Assembly (NCBI RefSeq): GCF_003391135.1
Contig: NZ_CP031455.1
Span: forward strand, 8,335,501-8,399,500
DNA: 64,000 nt
Origin: Streptoverticillium olivoreticuli subsp. olivoreticuli
GTDB lineage: Bacteria; Actinomycetota; Actinomycetes; Streptomycetales; Streptomycetaceae
Direction: 5' to 3'
In this document: positions 30,701-39,300 of the stretch, piece by piece
Numbering within the stretch: position 1 is the first letter of the stretch
Layout: the number at the start of each line of letters is the position of its first letter
Position numbers and translations under genes: made by a program
The notes under the pieces: model-generated
Told to the model about the DNA's origin: nothing
Seen by the model: the letters and a program-made list of their open reading frames with translations, nothing else
Database searches by the model: none

Positions 30701-31808
30701 GGCCCAGGGCATCGAGGTCCACCGGGACTTCTTCGAGCTGGGCTTCGACTCCCTGACCGCGGTCGAGCTCCGCAACAGGATCGCCGCGGCCACCGGGCTG
30801 CAGCTGCCCGCCACCGTGGTCTTCGACAACCGGACCCCCGAGAACCTCGCCACGTGGCTGCGCAGCGAACTCGCCGATCGGCCGGGCCCGGACGGCTCCC
30901 CGTCCGGCGCGGCGCCCGGGGGCCCGGCCGCCGGGCAGGAGGTCGACTCGCTGGAGCGGATGTTCCTCGACGCGGTGGAAAGAGGCAGGATCCTGGAGGC
31001 CCGGCTCATGGTGAAGGCCCTGGGCGGCATCCGCCCGACCTTCGAGAGCACGGCCGAGCTGGAGGACCTGCCGCTGGCCACCACGCTCGCCGAGGGCCCC
31101 GTCAAGCCCCGGCTGATCTGCGTCAGCACGCCCACCGCCAACGGCGGCGTCCACGAGTACGCCAGGTTCGCCGCGTCCTTCCGGGGCAGGCGGCACGTCA
31201 GCGCCGTGCCGCTGATCGGCTTCGCCGCGGGGGAGCGGCTGCCCGCCACGGCCGAGAGCGCGGCCAGGGTCATCGCGGAAAGCGCGCTGCGCGCGAGCGA
31301 CGGCGAGCCCTTCGTCCTGGTCGGACACTCCTCCGCCGGAGCGTTCGCCTACGCGGCCGCGTGCCTGCTGGAGAGCACGTGGGGCATCAAGCCCGCGGCC
31401 GTGGTGCTGCTGGACACCCTCAGCATCCGGCACGACAACAAGGAGGACAGCGAGGACCACGACTATCACGGCCTGATACGGCATTTCTTCACGGTCGACG
31501 AGGTCTCCCCGGTGCGGATGACCAACTCCAGGCTGTCCGCGATGGGCTGGTGGATGAGCCTGCTCAAGGGGCTCGACGTGCAGCACACGACCGCTCCCGT
31601 GCTGACCCTCCAGGCGGCGAGGCAGGTTGCCGGTCTCGAGCCCGCCGCAGCCGGGTCCGACGGTCCGGGCGGCGAGGAGAAGCCCGCCCTGATCCCGTCG
31701 GCCTGCGTCCGCACGGTCGACGCCGACCACTTCTCCATCGTCAAGGAGCATGCCGCACCGACCGCGGAGACCGTGGAGGACTGGCTCGACTCCGTCGGCG
31801 GAGCGTGA
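24756..31808 (+). CDS. Type I PKS, terminal module KS-AT-DH-ER-KR-ACP-TE [PKS-3]
   Basis: 2350 residues. The N-terminal docking coil is followed by KS about 34-455 (Cys202), malonyl AT about 545-862 (GHSIGE, HAFH), DH about 899-1163 (His934 in HAIGGNVLFP, GYGPAF, LLDAVIQ, so intact), ER about 1364-1678 (HAGAGGVGMAA cofactor loop), KR about 1685-1882 (LDD, B type, intact tyrosine), ACP with Ser1999, and a type I thioesterase about 2115-2345. The last module fully reduces its keto group, giving saturated C2-C3 next to the released carboxyl. The TE triad residues are visible: Ser2192 in GHSSAG, Asp2220 in LLDT, His2325 in DADHFS. Release is probably by macrolactonisation (inference). The start is supported by GGGAAGG about 11 bases upstream and by the docking coil matching that of PKS-4. 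It corresponds to the terminal one-module PimS4 of pimaricin, but with an added ER. Confidence 0.95.
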   Translation: MSNDKKLVDYLKWVTADLHQTRQRLLEAESGKQEPIAVVGMSCRLPGGVRSPEELWQLLDDGRDGISAFPTDRGWNLDLLDGDGSGGSAPAEGGFVDATAFDADFFGISPREAVATDPQQRLLLESSWEALEGAGIDPVSLRGSETGVFIGTNGVDYVGVVMNSREDVEAHGSTGLAGSVLSGRLSYSFGLEGPAVTVDTACSSSLVSLHLAAHALRNGECSLALAGGVTVLSTPMSFAGFSRQGGLAADGRCKAFADSADGTSWSEGVGVLVLERLSDARRNGHEILAVVRGSAVNQDGASNGLTAPNGPSQQRVIQQALASAGLSASEVDAVEAHGTGTTLGDPIEAQALLATYGRDRDPERPLWLGSIKSNIGHTQAAAGVAGIIKVILAMRHGVLPKTLHVDAPSSHVDWSAGAVELLTEPQKWPETDRPRRAGVSAFGISGTNAHAIIEQAPAPEEPGAGDEGGPKTSLSAVPWPVSAKSEEALAAQLERILTLAGPSPLDVGFSLATSRAQLVHRVVLLAGDDGTVEVARGSAEDRSGNLAVLFSGQGAQRVGMGRELYGRFPVFAEALDAVLAHFEGDVREVMFCDAERLNGTGFTQPALFAVEVALFRLVESWGIRPDFVAGHSIGEIAAAHVAGVFSLEDACRLVGARARLMNALPAGGAMVAVQAGEGDVVARLVDGVSIAAVNGPESVVIAGVEAEVLHIEKKFIAEGRKTQRLSVSHAFHSPLMDPMLDEFRRVAEGISFRAPQLPMVSNVTGKLADEELVCSAEYWVRHVRETVRFADGIRALASEGASVFFELGPDGVLTAMAQHSLDDGPVAVSALRKDRPEETALLTALARLHVAGVEVDWSGLFAGTGARRTDLPTYPFQHERFWPRPAALAGDVTGAGLLPAEHPLLGAMLALADSGEVVFTGRLSLQTYPWLIDHAIGGNVLFPATGFLELAMRAGDQVGCDRVEEFVLLTPLVLPEEGAALVQVLVGAPDEAGVRTISVHSCADGAPDGPWIQHANGTLTGGERIEDFGSQAWPPPDAVAVDLEGFYEGTGYGPAFQGLRSVRQRGNEVFLEAALPGDIAGEAASFGLHPALLDAVIQSHRMAGVGDEGQLLMPFAWQGVSLHAGGASTVRARVTRTGDDRVSITAVDVEGAPVLSAEALILRGTSGAAAPASAPRSAEYDTLLSLDWVPAPEVPSTGARCVVLGADGLGAGASVASLADLTGHEDLVLVPVSGTGDDVPAATHELTARVLDLLQSWPADGRFADSRLVFVTRGAVAADEGETVRDLAAGAVWGLVRSAQSENPGRFVLLDAEKGDLPATLPLLPGLLAAGDEEFVVRDGAVRVARLGSLGGGAGLLPPAGVPWRLDSGAKGSLDKLLLAPCPEVLEPLGPGQVRIEVQAAGVNFRDVLNALGMYPGEAGRLGAEGAGVVTETGPGVRGLRVGDRVLGMMFGGFGPVAVCDERLLARIPDGWSSAQAASVPLVFLTALYALKDLAALKPGERILIHAGAGGVGMAAIQLARHLGAEVFATASEGKWDTLRGLGVPDDHIASSRTTDFEQRFLEVTDGRGVDVVLNALAGEFVDASLRSTAPGGRFLEMGKTDIRDPESVAAVHYRAFDLGEAGPERTQELLSELLELFAAGALSLLPVATWDVRRAPEAFRHMSRAQHIGKIVLTMPRTWAVDGTVLITGGTGGLGRELARHLVTERGVKHLLLVSRSGPEAPGVSELRDELAGRGAEVGVVACDVADREAVAGLVASVPAEHPLTAVIHTAGVLDDGVVTSLNAERMSGVLRPKVDGAWHLHEATKGLDLAAFVLFSSISGVMGTPGQGNYAAGNVFLDALAHHRRAQGLPAQSLAWGAWAQGSGMTAALTEADMQRIAAYGASPLSVEQGLALLDAAEACDAAHLVALGRASGPVRVAGPVPPVLRGLVKSGRRAAASATGAGTAQQFARQLAELGEGERARLVTDLVRSEAAAVLGHASAQGIEVHRDFFELGFDSLTAVELRNRIAAATGLQLPATVVFDNRTPENLATWLRSELADRPGPDGSPSGAAPGGPAAGQEVDSLERMFLDAVERGRILEARLMVKALGGIRPTFESTAELEDLPLATTLAEGPVKPRLICVSTPTANGGVHEYARFAASFRGRRHVSAVPLIGFAAGERLPATAESAARVIAESALRASDGEPFVLVGHSSAGAFAYAAACLLESTWGIKPAAVVLLDTLSIRHDNKEDSEDHDYHGLIRHFFTVDEVSPVRMTNSRLSAMGWWMSLLKGLDVQHTTAPVLTLQAARQVAGLEPAAAGSDGPGGEEKPALIPSACVRTVDADHFSIVKEHAAPTAETVEDWLDSVGGA
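26395..27140 (+). repeat. Near-identical AT segment, copy in PKS-3 (partner 21000-21740 in PKS-2)
   Basis: See the PKS-2 copy. Long exact runs are visible, for example across the segment coding for EALDAVLAHFEGDV and on to the GHSIGE motif. Confidence 0.8.
31100..31805 (+). other. Thioesterase domain of PKS-3
   Basis: The alpha/beta-hydrolase fold region starts after a linker of about 75 residues downstream of the ACP. The nucleophile serine codon is 31329-31331 (GHSSAG), the aspartate 31413-31415 (LLDT) and the histidine 31728-31730 (DADHF). It is the only releasing domain in the window, so PKS-3 acts last. Confidence 0.9.
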
Positions 31809-31887
31809 CAGCACCGCGGTGACGCACGTCGTTCCACCGACCGCCGAGTGATCGGTTCCGACCCAAGCGTGAAAGGCAAAACCTTCC

Positions 31888-33078
31888 ATGACCGCTTCCC
31901 CCCAGGAACTTCCCTCCCTCAGCCTTGAGACGCCTGCCTTATTGACGGTGAGCCCGCTGCTGCGCGAACTGCAGGAACAGGGGCCGGTCTGCCGGGTGCG
32001 CACCCCCGCCGGGGACGAGGGGTGGCTGGTGACCCGCCACGCCGAGCTCAAGCAGCTGCTGCACGACGAGCGGATCGGCCGCTCCCACCCCGACCCGGCG
32101 AACGCGCCGCGGTACGTCAGGAGCGCCTACCTGGACCTGATGATCACCGACACCGACGCCGAGGCCGGACGCCGGACGCACAGCGAGTACCGCCGGCTGC
32201 TCACGCCGATGTTCTCCGCCCGGCGGGTGCGCGATATGCAGCCGCAGGTGGCAGGGGTCGTGGACGCCGTACTTGACCGGTTCATCGCCCAGGGGTCGCC
32301 CGGCGACCTGCACGGCGGCGTCTCCACACCGGTCGCCCTGACGGTCCTCTGTGACATCATCGGCATCCCTGTGGAGAGCCGCGAACAGCTGACGACGCTG
32401 CTGTCCCAGATGGCCCTGCTGAACGACCGCGAGAGCGTGGAGCGCGGACAGCGCGGCCTCTTCGCGTTCATCGAAGGGCTCGTCGAGCAGAAGCGGGCCA
32501 CGCCCGGCGACGACATCATGACCCGGCTGAGCGAGGGAGGGCTGCCCGAGGCGCGCGTGGCACCGCTGGCGGTGGGCCTGCTGTTCGCCGGGCTGGACAG
32601 CGTCGTCACGATCATGGACGACGGCGTGGTGCTCCTGAGCGCCCACCCCGAGCAGCGCGCGGCGGCACTGGCGGACCCGGACCTGATGACGCTCGCCGTG
32701 GAGGAAGTGCTGCGGGCGGCCAAGGCCGGCGGGTCGGTCCTGCCGCGCTACGCCTCCGAGGACGTCGAGATCGGCGGGGTGACCATCCGGTCCGGGGACC
32801 TGGTCCTGTTCGACTTCAGCCTCTCCAACTTCGACGAGCGGGCCTACACCGAACCGGAGCGGTTCGACATCACCAGGTCCCCCAACCCGCACATGACCTT
32901 GGCCCACGGCATCTGGCACTGCATCGGCGCCCCCCTGGCGCGCATCGAGCTGAAGACGGTGTTCACCAAGCTGTTCACCCGCCTGCCCGACCTGCGCCTG
33001 GTACGTCCGGTGGACGAGCTGCGGCTGCTGGACGGCCAGCTCTCCGGCGGCCTCACCGAGCTGCCCGTGGCCTGGTAG
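31888..33078 (+). CDS. Cytochrome P450
   Basis: 396 residues, normal for soluble bacterial P450s. The ExxR motif is seen in EEVLR. The I-helix motif is AGLDSV in place of AGxET. The heme cysteine is Cys345 in LAHGIWHCIGAPLAR. Relative to the usual FGxGxHxC, phenylalanine is leucine, the first glycine is alanine and the histidine two before the cysteine is tryptophan. The role is probably a late oxidation of the macrolide. In polyene clusters such enzymes oxidise the C12/C16 methyl to carboxyl, epoxidise or hydroxylate, but no ferredoxin gene is adjacent, so I cannot say which. Start: GAAAGG lies 11 bases upstream and the ORF begins 79 bases after PKS-3. Codon 18 is TTA, which suggests dependence on the bldA tRNA. 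The gene probably belongs to the PKS-1/2/3 operon and ends before a hairpin. Confidence 0.93.
   Translation: MTASPQELPSLSLETPALLTVSPLLRELQEQGPVCRVRTPAGDEGWLVTRHAELKQLLHDERIGRSHPDPANAPRYVRSAYLDLMITDTDAEAGRRTHSEYRRLLTPMFSARRVRDMQPQVAGVVDAVLDRFIAQGSPGDLHGGVSTPVALTVLCDIIGIPVESREQLTTLLSQMALLNDRESVERGQRGLFAFIEGLVEQKRATPGDDIMTRLSEGGLPEARVAPLAVGLLFAGLDSVVTIMDDGVVLLSAHPEQRAAALADPDLMTLAVEEVLRAAKAGGSVLPRYASEDVEIGGVTIRSGDLVLFDFSLSNFDERAYTEPERFDITRSPNPHMTLAHGIWHCIGAPLARIELKTVFTKLFTRLPDLRLVRPVDELRLLDGQLSGGLTELPVAW
31939..31941 (+). promoter_or_regulatory. In-frame TTA codon (bldA-type control point) in the P450
   Basis: Leucine 18 of the P450 is coded by TTA, directly before a TTG leucine codon. TTA is very rare in Streptomyces and is read by the developmentally controlled bldA tRNA (family knowledge). 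I found no other in-frame TTA in the window by eye. Confidence 0.7.
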
Positions 33079-33125
33079 ACCGCACTTCCCCGTGCCCGGC
33101 GGCGGCCTCCACCGCGACGTCCGGG

Positions 33126-33187
33126 ACGTTGCCCGTACGCACACCTCGCGCTCGCCACGCGATCGGGGCCGTGCGTACGGGCAACGT
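33126..33187 (+). terminator. Hairpin between P450 and PKS-4
   Basis: A perfect 17-bp inverted repeat has arms at 33126-33142 and 33171-33187 separated by 28 bases. It starts 48 bases after the P450 stop. There is no clear T-run, only GCTTTAGGG after the right arm. It likely ends or attenuates the PKS-1 to P450 transcript. A regulator-binding palindrome is the alternative. Confidence 0.55.
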
Positions 33188-33302
33188 GCTTTAGGGAAAC
33201 CCACAGTCAGTCTTGAGCAGGATGGCCTTTGATAACGGGTCAGACGTGAGTGTCGACGCTCTGTGCCCCAGAACTGGCATTCCACGAGGAGTTGGCGTCC
33301 TG
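33188..33302 (+). promoter_or_regulatory. Leader of PKS-4, presumed promoter region and ribosome site
   Basis: This segment lies between the hairpin and the PKS-4 start. GAGGAG at 33286-33291 is the best ribosome binding site, 11 bases before the ATG at 33303. The same frame is open back to a TTG at 33213, but those 30 residues resemble nothing in docking domains. I see no convincing -35/-10 pair. Confidence 0.4.
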
Positions 33303-36300
33303 ATGTCGAACGAGGCGAAGCTGCGCGAGTACCTCAAACGAGCGATCGCGGACCTCCACGAGACCCGCCAACAGCTGGGTGAGACGGAGCAGAAGCAGCG
33401 CGAGCCCATCGCGATCGTCTCCATGGCCTGCCGCTTCCCCGGTGGTGTCCGCTCGCCGGAAGAGCTCTGGGAACTGCTGCGGGACGGCGTCGACGCGATC
33501 TCCGCCTTCCCCGGGAACCGCGGCTGGGACCTCGACACGCTCTACGACCCCGACCCGGCACACCAGGGCACCTCCTACGCCCGCGAGGGCGGATTCCTCC
33601 ACGACGCGGGCGAGTTCGACTCCGGCTTCTTCGGGATCTCCCCGCGCGAGGCCCTCGCCATGGACCCCCAGCAGCGGCTGCTGCTGGAGACCGCGTGGGA
33701 GGCCGTCGAACGGGCCGGCATCGACCCCGAATCCCTCGCGGGCAGCCGCACCGGCGTGTTCGTCGGCACCGGCCACGGCGGGTACGACACGGAGAGCGCC
33801 CGACGGCTGGACGAGGTCGGCGGGCACCTGCTGACCGGCAACCTCATCAGCATCGCCTCCGGCCGGATCTCCTACGTCCTCGGCCTCGAAGGCCCCGCCC
33901 TGACCGTGGACACGGCCTGCTCCTCGTCGTTGGTCGCCCTGCACCTGGCGGCGCAGTCACTGCGCCGGGGCGAGTGCGAACTCGCCCTCGTGGGCGGCGC
34001 GACCGTGATGTCCACCCCGCACATGTTCGTGGAGTTCTCCCGGCAGCGCGGGCTGGCGCCCGACGGCCGCTGCAAGCCGTTCGCGGCGGCCGCCGACGGC
34101 ACCGGATGGAGCGAAGGCGTCGGACTGGTGCTGGTCGAGCGGCTCTCCGACGCTGTGCGCAACGGCCACCAGGTGCTCGCCGTGCTCAAGGGCTCGGCCG
34201 TCAACCAGGACGGCGCCTCCAACGGCCTGGCCGCCCCCAACGGCCCGTCCCAGCAGCGCGTCATCCGCCAGGCCCTGGCCGGCGCCGGCCTCGTACCCGC
34301 CGACGTCGACGCAGTCGAGGCGCACGGCACCGGCACCGCCCTCGGCGACCCCATCGAGGCCCAGGCCCTCCTCGCCACGTACGGCCGGCAGCGGCCCGCG
34401 GACCGGCCCGTGCTGATCGGCTCCATGAAGTCCAACATCGGGCACACCCAGTCGGCGGCCGGTATCGCCGGCGTCATCAAGATGGTCCTGGCGATGCGGC
34501 ACGGAGAGCTGCCCGGGACCCTGCACCTGGACGAGCCCACCGCCCACGTCGACTGGAGCGAGGGCAACGCCAGGCTCCTCGCGCGGCCCGAGCCCTGGCC
34601 CGAGGCCGACCGGGTGCGCCGCGCGGCCGTCTCCTCCTTCGGCATCAGCGGCACCAACGCCCACGTCATCCTGGAACAGGCACCCCCCGGCGAGACCGGG
34701 CAGGCGCCCGCCCCGGCCGCCAGGCCCGGCGCGCTGCCCTGGATCCTGACCGCGCGCACCGACGAGGCCCTGCGGGCCCAGGCCGCCCGGCTCGGCCGGC
34801 ACGTCCGCGCCCACGCCGACCTCGAACCGGCCGATGTCGCTCACTCCCTCGTGGCCACCAGGCCCCTCATGGAACACCGCGCCGCCGTCGTCGCCGAGGA
34901 CCGCGAGGCGTTCCTCGGCGGCCTGGACGCCCTGGCCGAAGGCCGCACCGCGGCCGGCCTGGTGACCGGCACCGCCGCCGAGGCCCCCCTGGCCTTCCTC
35001 TTCACCGGACAGGGCTCCCAGCGCCTGGGCATGGGACGCGAACTGCACCGCACCCACCCCGAGTTCGCCAAGGCCTTCGACGCGGTGTGCGCCGAGCTCG
35101 ACCCGCACCTGCGACAGCCCGTCCGCGACGTCGTCTTCGCCGAGGAGGGCACGGCCGAAGCCGCCCTGCTCGACCGGACCGCCTGCACCCAGGCCGCGCT
35201 CTTCGCCCTGGAGACCGCGCTGTTCCGGCTCGTCGAATCCTGGGGCATGACACCGCAGTTCGTCGCCGGCCACTCCATCGGCGAACTCACCGCAGCCCAC
35301 GTGTCCGGCGTCCTCTCCCTCCAGGACGCCGCACGGCTGGTCGCGGCCCGCGGCACCCTCATGCAGGCGCTGCCCGAAGGCGGCGCCATGGTGGCCGTCC
35401 AGGCCACCGAGGAGGAGATCCGCGCCTCCCTCGCCGGCCACGAGGAGCACGCCTCCCTCGCCGCCGTCAACGGCCCCGACTCCACGGTCGTCTCGGGCGA
35501 CGAGGAGGCCGTCTCCCTGATCGCCGCCCACTGGGAGGCACAGGGGCGCCGCACCAAGCGGCTGCGGGTGAGCCACGCCTTCCACTCCCCGCGCATGGAC
35601 GGCATGCTGGAGGACTTCCGGCGCGTCGCCGAGGACCTGGAGTTCCACGCCCCCCGCATCCCCGTGGTGTCCACGGTGACCGGCGAGCTCGCCACCGCCG
35701 AGGAACTGCGCTCGCCCGAGTACTGGGTCCGGCAGGTCCGCGAGAGCGTCCGCTTCTGCGCCGCCGTGCGCACCCTCGAAGTCCAGGGCGTCACCACGTT
35801 CGTGGAGATCGGCCCCAGCGGTGTGCTCACCCCGATGGTCCAGGACTCCCTGACCACCCTCGAACAGCCCGTTCTCGTCAGCCTCCTGCGCACCGGCCGC
35901 CCCGAGGCGCACGCCCTCGCCGAGGGCGTCGCCACCGCCTCCGTGCACGGCGCCCGCGTCGACTGGCCCGCCTGCCTCGGCACGTTCGGCGCCGCCCGCG
36001 TCGAACTGCCGACCTACGCCTTCCAGCGCCAGTGGTACTGGCTGGACGGGACCGGGTCGGCCGCCGGAGGACCGGCCGCCACCGAGGCCGGCGACGCCGG
36101 ATTCTGGGAAGCCGTCGAACGCGAGGACCTGGAAGGGCTGTCGGCCGTCCTGGCCATCGACGGCACCGAGGCCGACTCGCTCGGCAGCCTCCTGCCCACG
36201 CTCTCGGCATGGCGCAGGCAGCGCAGGACGCAGGCGGTGACCGACAGCTGGAGCTACCGGGCGCACTGGACCCCCCTCACCGCCCCCACCGGCTTCACCG

Positions 36301-39300
36301 CCACCGGGAACTGGCTCGTCGCGCTGCCCGAGCACGCCGCCGCCGACCCGTGGACCACCCGGCTCCTCGACACCCTGCGCGACCAGGGCCTGCGCACCGA
36401 ACTGCTCGTGCTGCCCGAAACCGACGAGCAGAGCGAGCCCATCACCTGGCCCGACGGCCCCTTCGACGGCGTGCTCTCCCTGCTGGCCCTCGACGAACGG
36501 CCGCACCCCCGCCTGACCTCCGTGCCGCGCGGCCTGGCCGCCACCACCGCCCTGCTGCGCGCACTGGAGACCTCCGGCATCCGGGCCCCGCTGTGGTGCG
36601 TGACCCGCGGCGCCGTGGCCGTCGACCACCGCGACGTGCTCACCAACCCCGTGCAGGCACACACCTGGGGCCTCGGACGCGTGATCGCGCTGGAGCACCC
36701 GCAGCTCTGGGGCGGGCTCGTCGACCTCCCCGAGACCCTGGACACACGGGCCGTCTCCGGGCTCCTGGGCGTGCTCGCCGCCCGCGAGGACCAGGTCGCG
36801 ATCCGACCCGCCGGGACCTTCGCCCGCCGCCTGGCACGGATCGCGCCCGGCGGCGACACCGGCGCCGACTGGACCACACACGGCACGATCCTGGTCACCG
36901 GAGGCACCGGCGGGCTCGGCGGACAGGTCGCGCTCTGGCTCGCCGACGCCGGGGCACAGCACCTGGTGCTCACCAGCCGCCGCGGCCCGCAGGCCCCCGG
37001 CGCCCAGGAGCTCGCGGCCGAACTCACCGCACGGGGCGTCCGGGTCACCGTGGCCGCCTGCGACACCGCCGACCGCGACGCCCTGGCGGCCGTCCTCGCG
37101 GACATCCCGGCGGACCTGCCCCTGACCGGCGTCGTGCACGCCGCCGGTGTCCTGGACGCGGGCATGCTGGAAGCGCTCACCCCCGAACGCTTCGAGACCG
37201 TACTGCGCCCCAAGACCACCGCCGCCCTGCACCTGCACGAGCTCACCCGGGACCTCGACCTGGAGATGTTCGTGATGTTCTCCTCGGTCTCGGGCTCCGT
37301 GGGCCAGGCCGGCCAGGCCAACTACGCCGCGGCCAACGCCTTCCTCGACGCCCTCGCCGAACACCGGCACGGGCAAGGGCTGCCGGCCACCTCGGTGGCC
37401 TGGGGCCCCTGGGCGGACCTCGGCATGGCGACGGACCGCGACCTGGCCGACCGGGCGAGCCGCGACGGGCTGCTCCTCATGGCCGCGGCCCCCGCACTCG
37501 CCGCCCTCCGCCAGGCCCTGGCCCAGGGCGCGGCGAACCTGACGGTGGCCGACGTGGACTGGACGGCGTACGCCCCCGCCCTGACCGCCGTCCGCCCCAG
37601 CCCCCTCCTCGCCGACCTGCCCGAGGCGCGCCGCGCCCTCGCCGCCGCCGACGGCCCGCGCGAGGACCGCTCCCCGCTGCACGACCGCATCGGCGCACTG
37701 CCCGCCGCCGAGCAGGAGCGGGCCCTGCTGCGCGTGGTCCGGGAAGAGGCCGCGAAGGTACTCGGACACGCCTCGCCGGACACCGTCGACGCCCAACGGG
37801 CCTTCCGCGTACTGGGCTTCGACTCGCTGATGGCCGTCGAGCTGCGCAACCGCCTGTCCGCCGCGACGGGCCTGCCGCTGCCCGCGACCCTGCTGTTCGA
37901 CCACCCCACCCCCACCGCGGTCGCCGGGTACCTGCGATCCGAGGCCCTGGGCACGGCCGGGCCCGGAGCCGTCGTGGAACGGACGGCCGCCGCCCTCGAC
38001 GAGCCGGTCGCGATCGTGGGCATGGCCTGCCGCTTCCCCGGCGGGGTGAACTCGCCGGAGGCCCTCTGGCGGCTGCTGGCCGAGGGCGGGGACGTCATCT
38101 CCGGCCTCCCCGACGACCGCGGCTGGGACCTCGGCCGGCTCTACCACCCCGACCCCGACCACCAGGGCACGACCTACGCCCGCGGGGGCGGCTTCCTCGA
38201 CGACGTGGCCGGCTTCGACGCGGACTTCTTCGGCATCTCGCCGCGCGAGGCCCTGGCCATGGACCCGCAGCAACGGCTGCTGCTGGAGACCGGCTGGGAG
38301 GTCCTCGAACGGGCCGGCATCGCCCCTGAGTCCCTGCGGGGCAGCAGCACCGGTGTCTTCGCGGGCACCAACACACAGGACTACCGCGTGGTGCTGGACG
38401 CGGCGCAGGACGAGGTCGCCGGCCACGCGCTCATCGGCAACTCGATGAGCGTGGTCTCCGGCCGGGTGTCGTACACGTTCGGCTTCGAAGGCCCCGCGGT
38501 CACGGTGGACACGGCCTGCTCGTCGTCGCTGGTGGCACTGCACATGGCGGTGCAGTCGCTGCGCTCCGGCGAGTGCTCGCTGGCGCTGGCCGGCGGTGTG
38601 ACGGTGATGGCGACGCCGACGCCGTTCGTGGAGTTCTCCCGGCAGCGCGGGCTGGCCCCCGACGGTCGCTGCAAGCCGTTCGCGGCGGCCGCCGACGGCA
38701 CCGGATGGAGCGAAGGCGTCGGACTGCTGCTCGTGGAGCGGCTGTCGGACGCCCGGCGCAACGGCCACCAGGTGCTCGCGGTCGTGCGCGGCTCCGCCGT
38801 CAACCAGGACGGCGCCTCGAACGGCCTGAGCGCGCCCAACGGCCCCTCCCAGCAACGTGTCATCCGCCAGGCCCTCGCCAACGCCGGTGTGGCGGCGTCC
38901 GACGTCGACGCCGTCGAGGCGCACGGTACGGGCACGACCCTGGGCGACCCGATCGAGGCCCAGGCCCTGCTCGCCACCTATGGCCAGGACCGCCCCGAGG
39001 ACCGCCCGCTGCGGCTGGGCACGGTGAAGTCCAACCTCGGGCACACCCAGGCCGCCGCCGGTGCGGCCGGTGTGATGAAGATGGTCCTGGCGATGCGGCA
39101 CGGTGTGCTGCCGCGGACCCTGCACGTCGACGAGCCCACCCCGCACGTCGACTGGACCACCGGCGCGGTCGAACTGCTCACCGAGCCGGTGGACTGGACC
39201 GGGACGGACCGGCCGAGGCGGGCCGCTGTCTCCGCGTTCGGGATCAGCGGTACCAACGCGCACGTGATCCTGGAGGAGGCGGAGCAGTCGGAGGAGGCGG

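Noticed and set aside
33213..33240. Possible -35/-10 promoter (TTGAGC with GATAAC) before PKS-4
   Set aside because: Spacing is about 12 bases, too short for a standard promoter.
33213..33302. Upstream TTG start giving PKS-4 thirty extra residues
   Set aside because: The docking coil begins at the ATG at 33303 and aligns with the PKS-3 N-terminus. The extra residues resemble nothing and have no good ribosome site.
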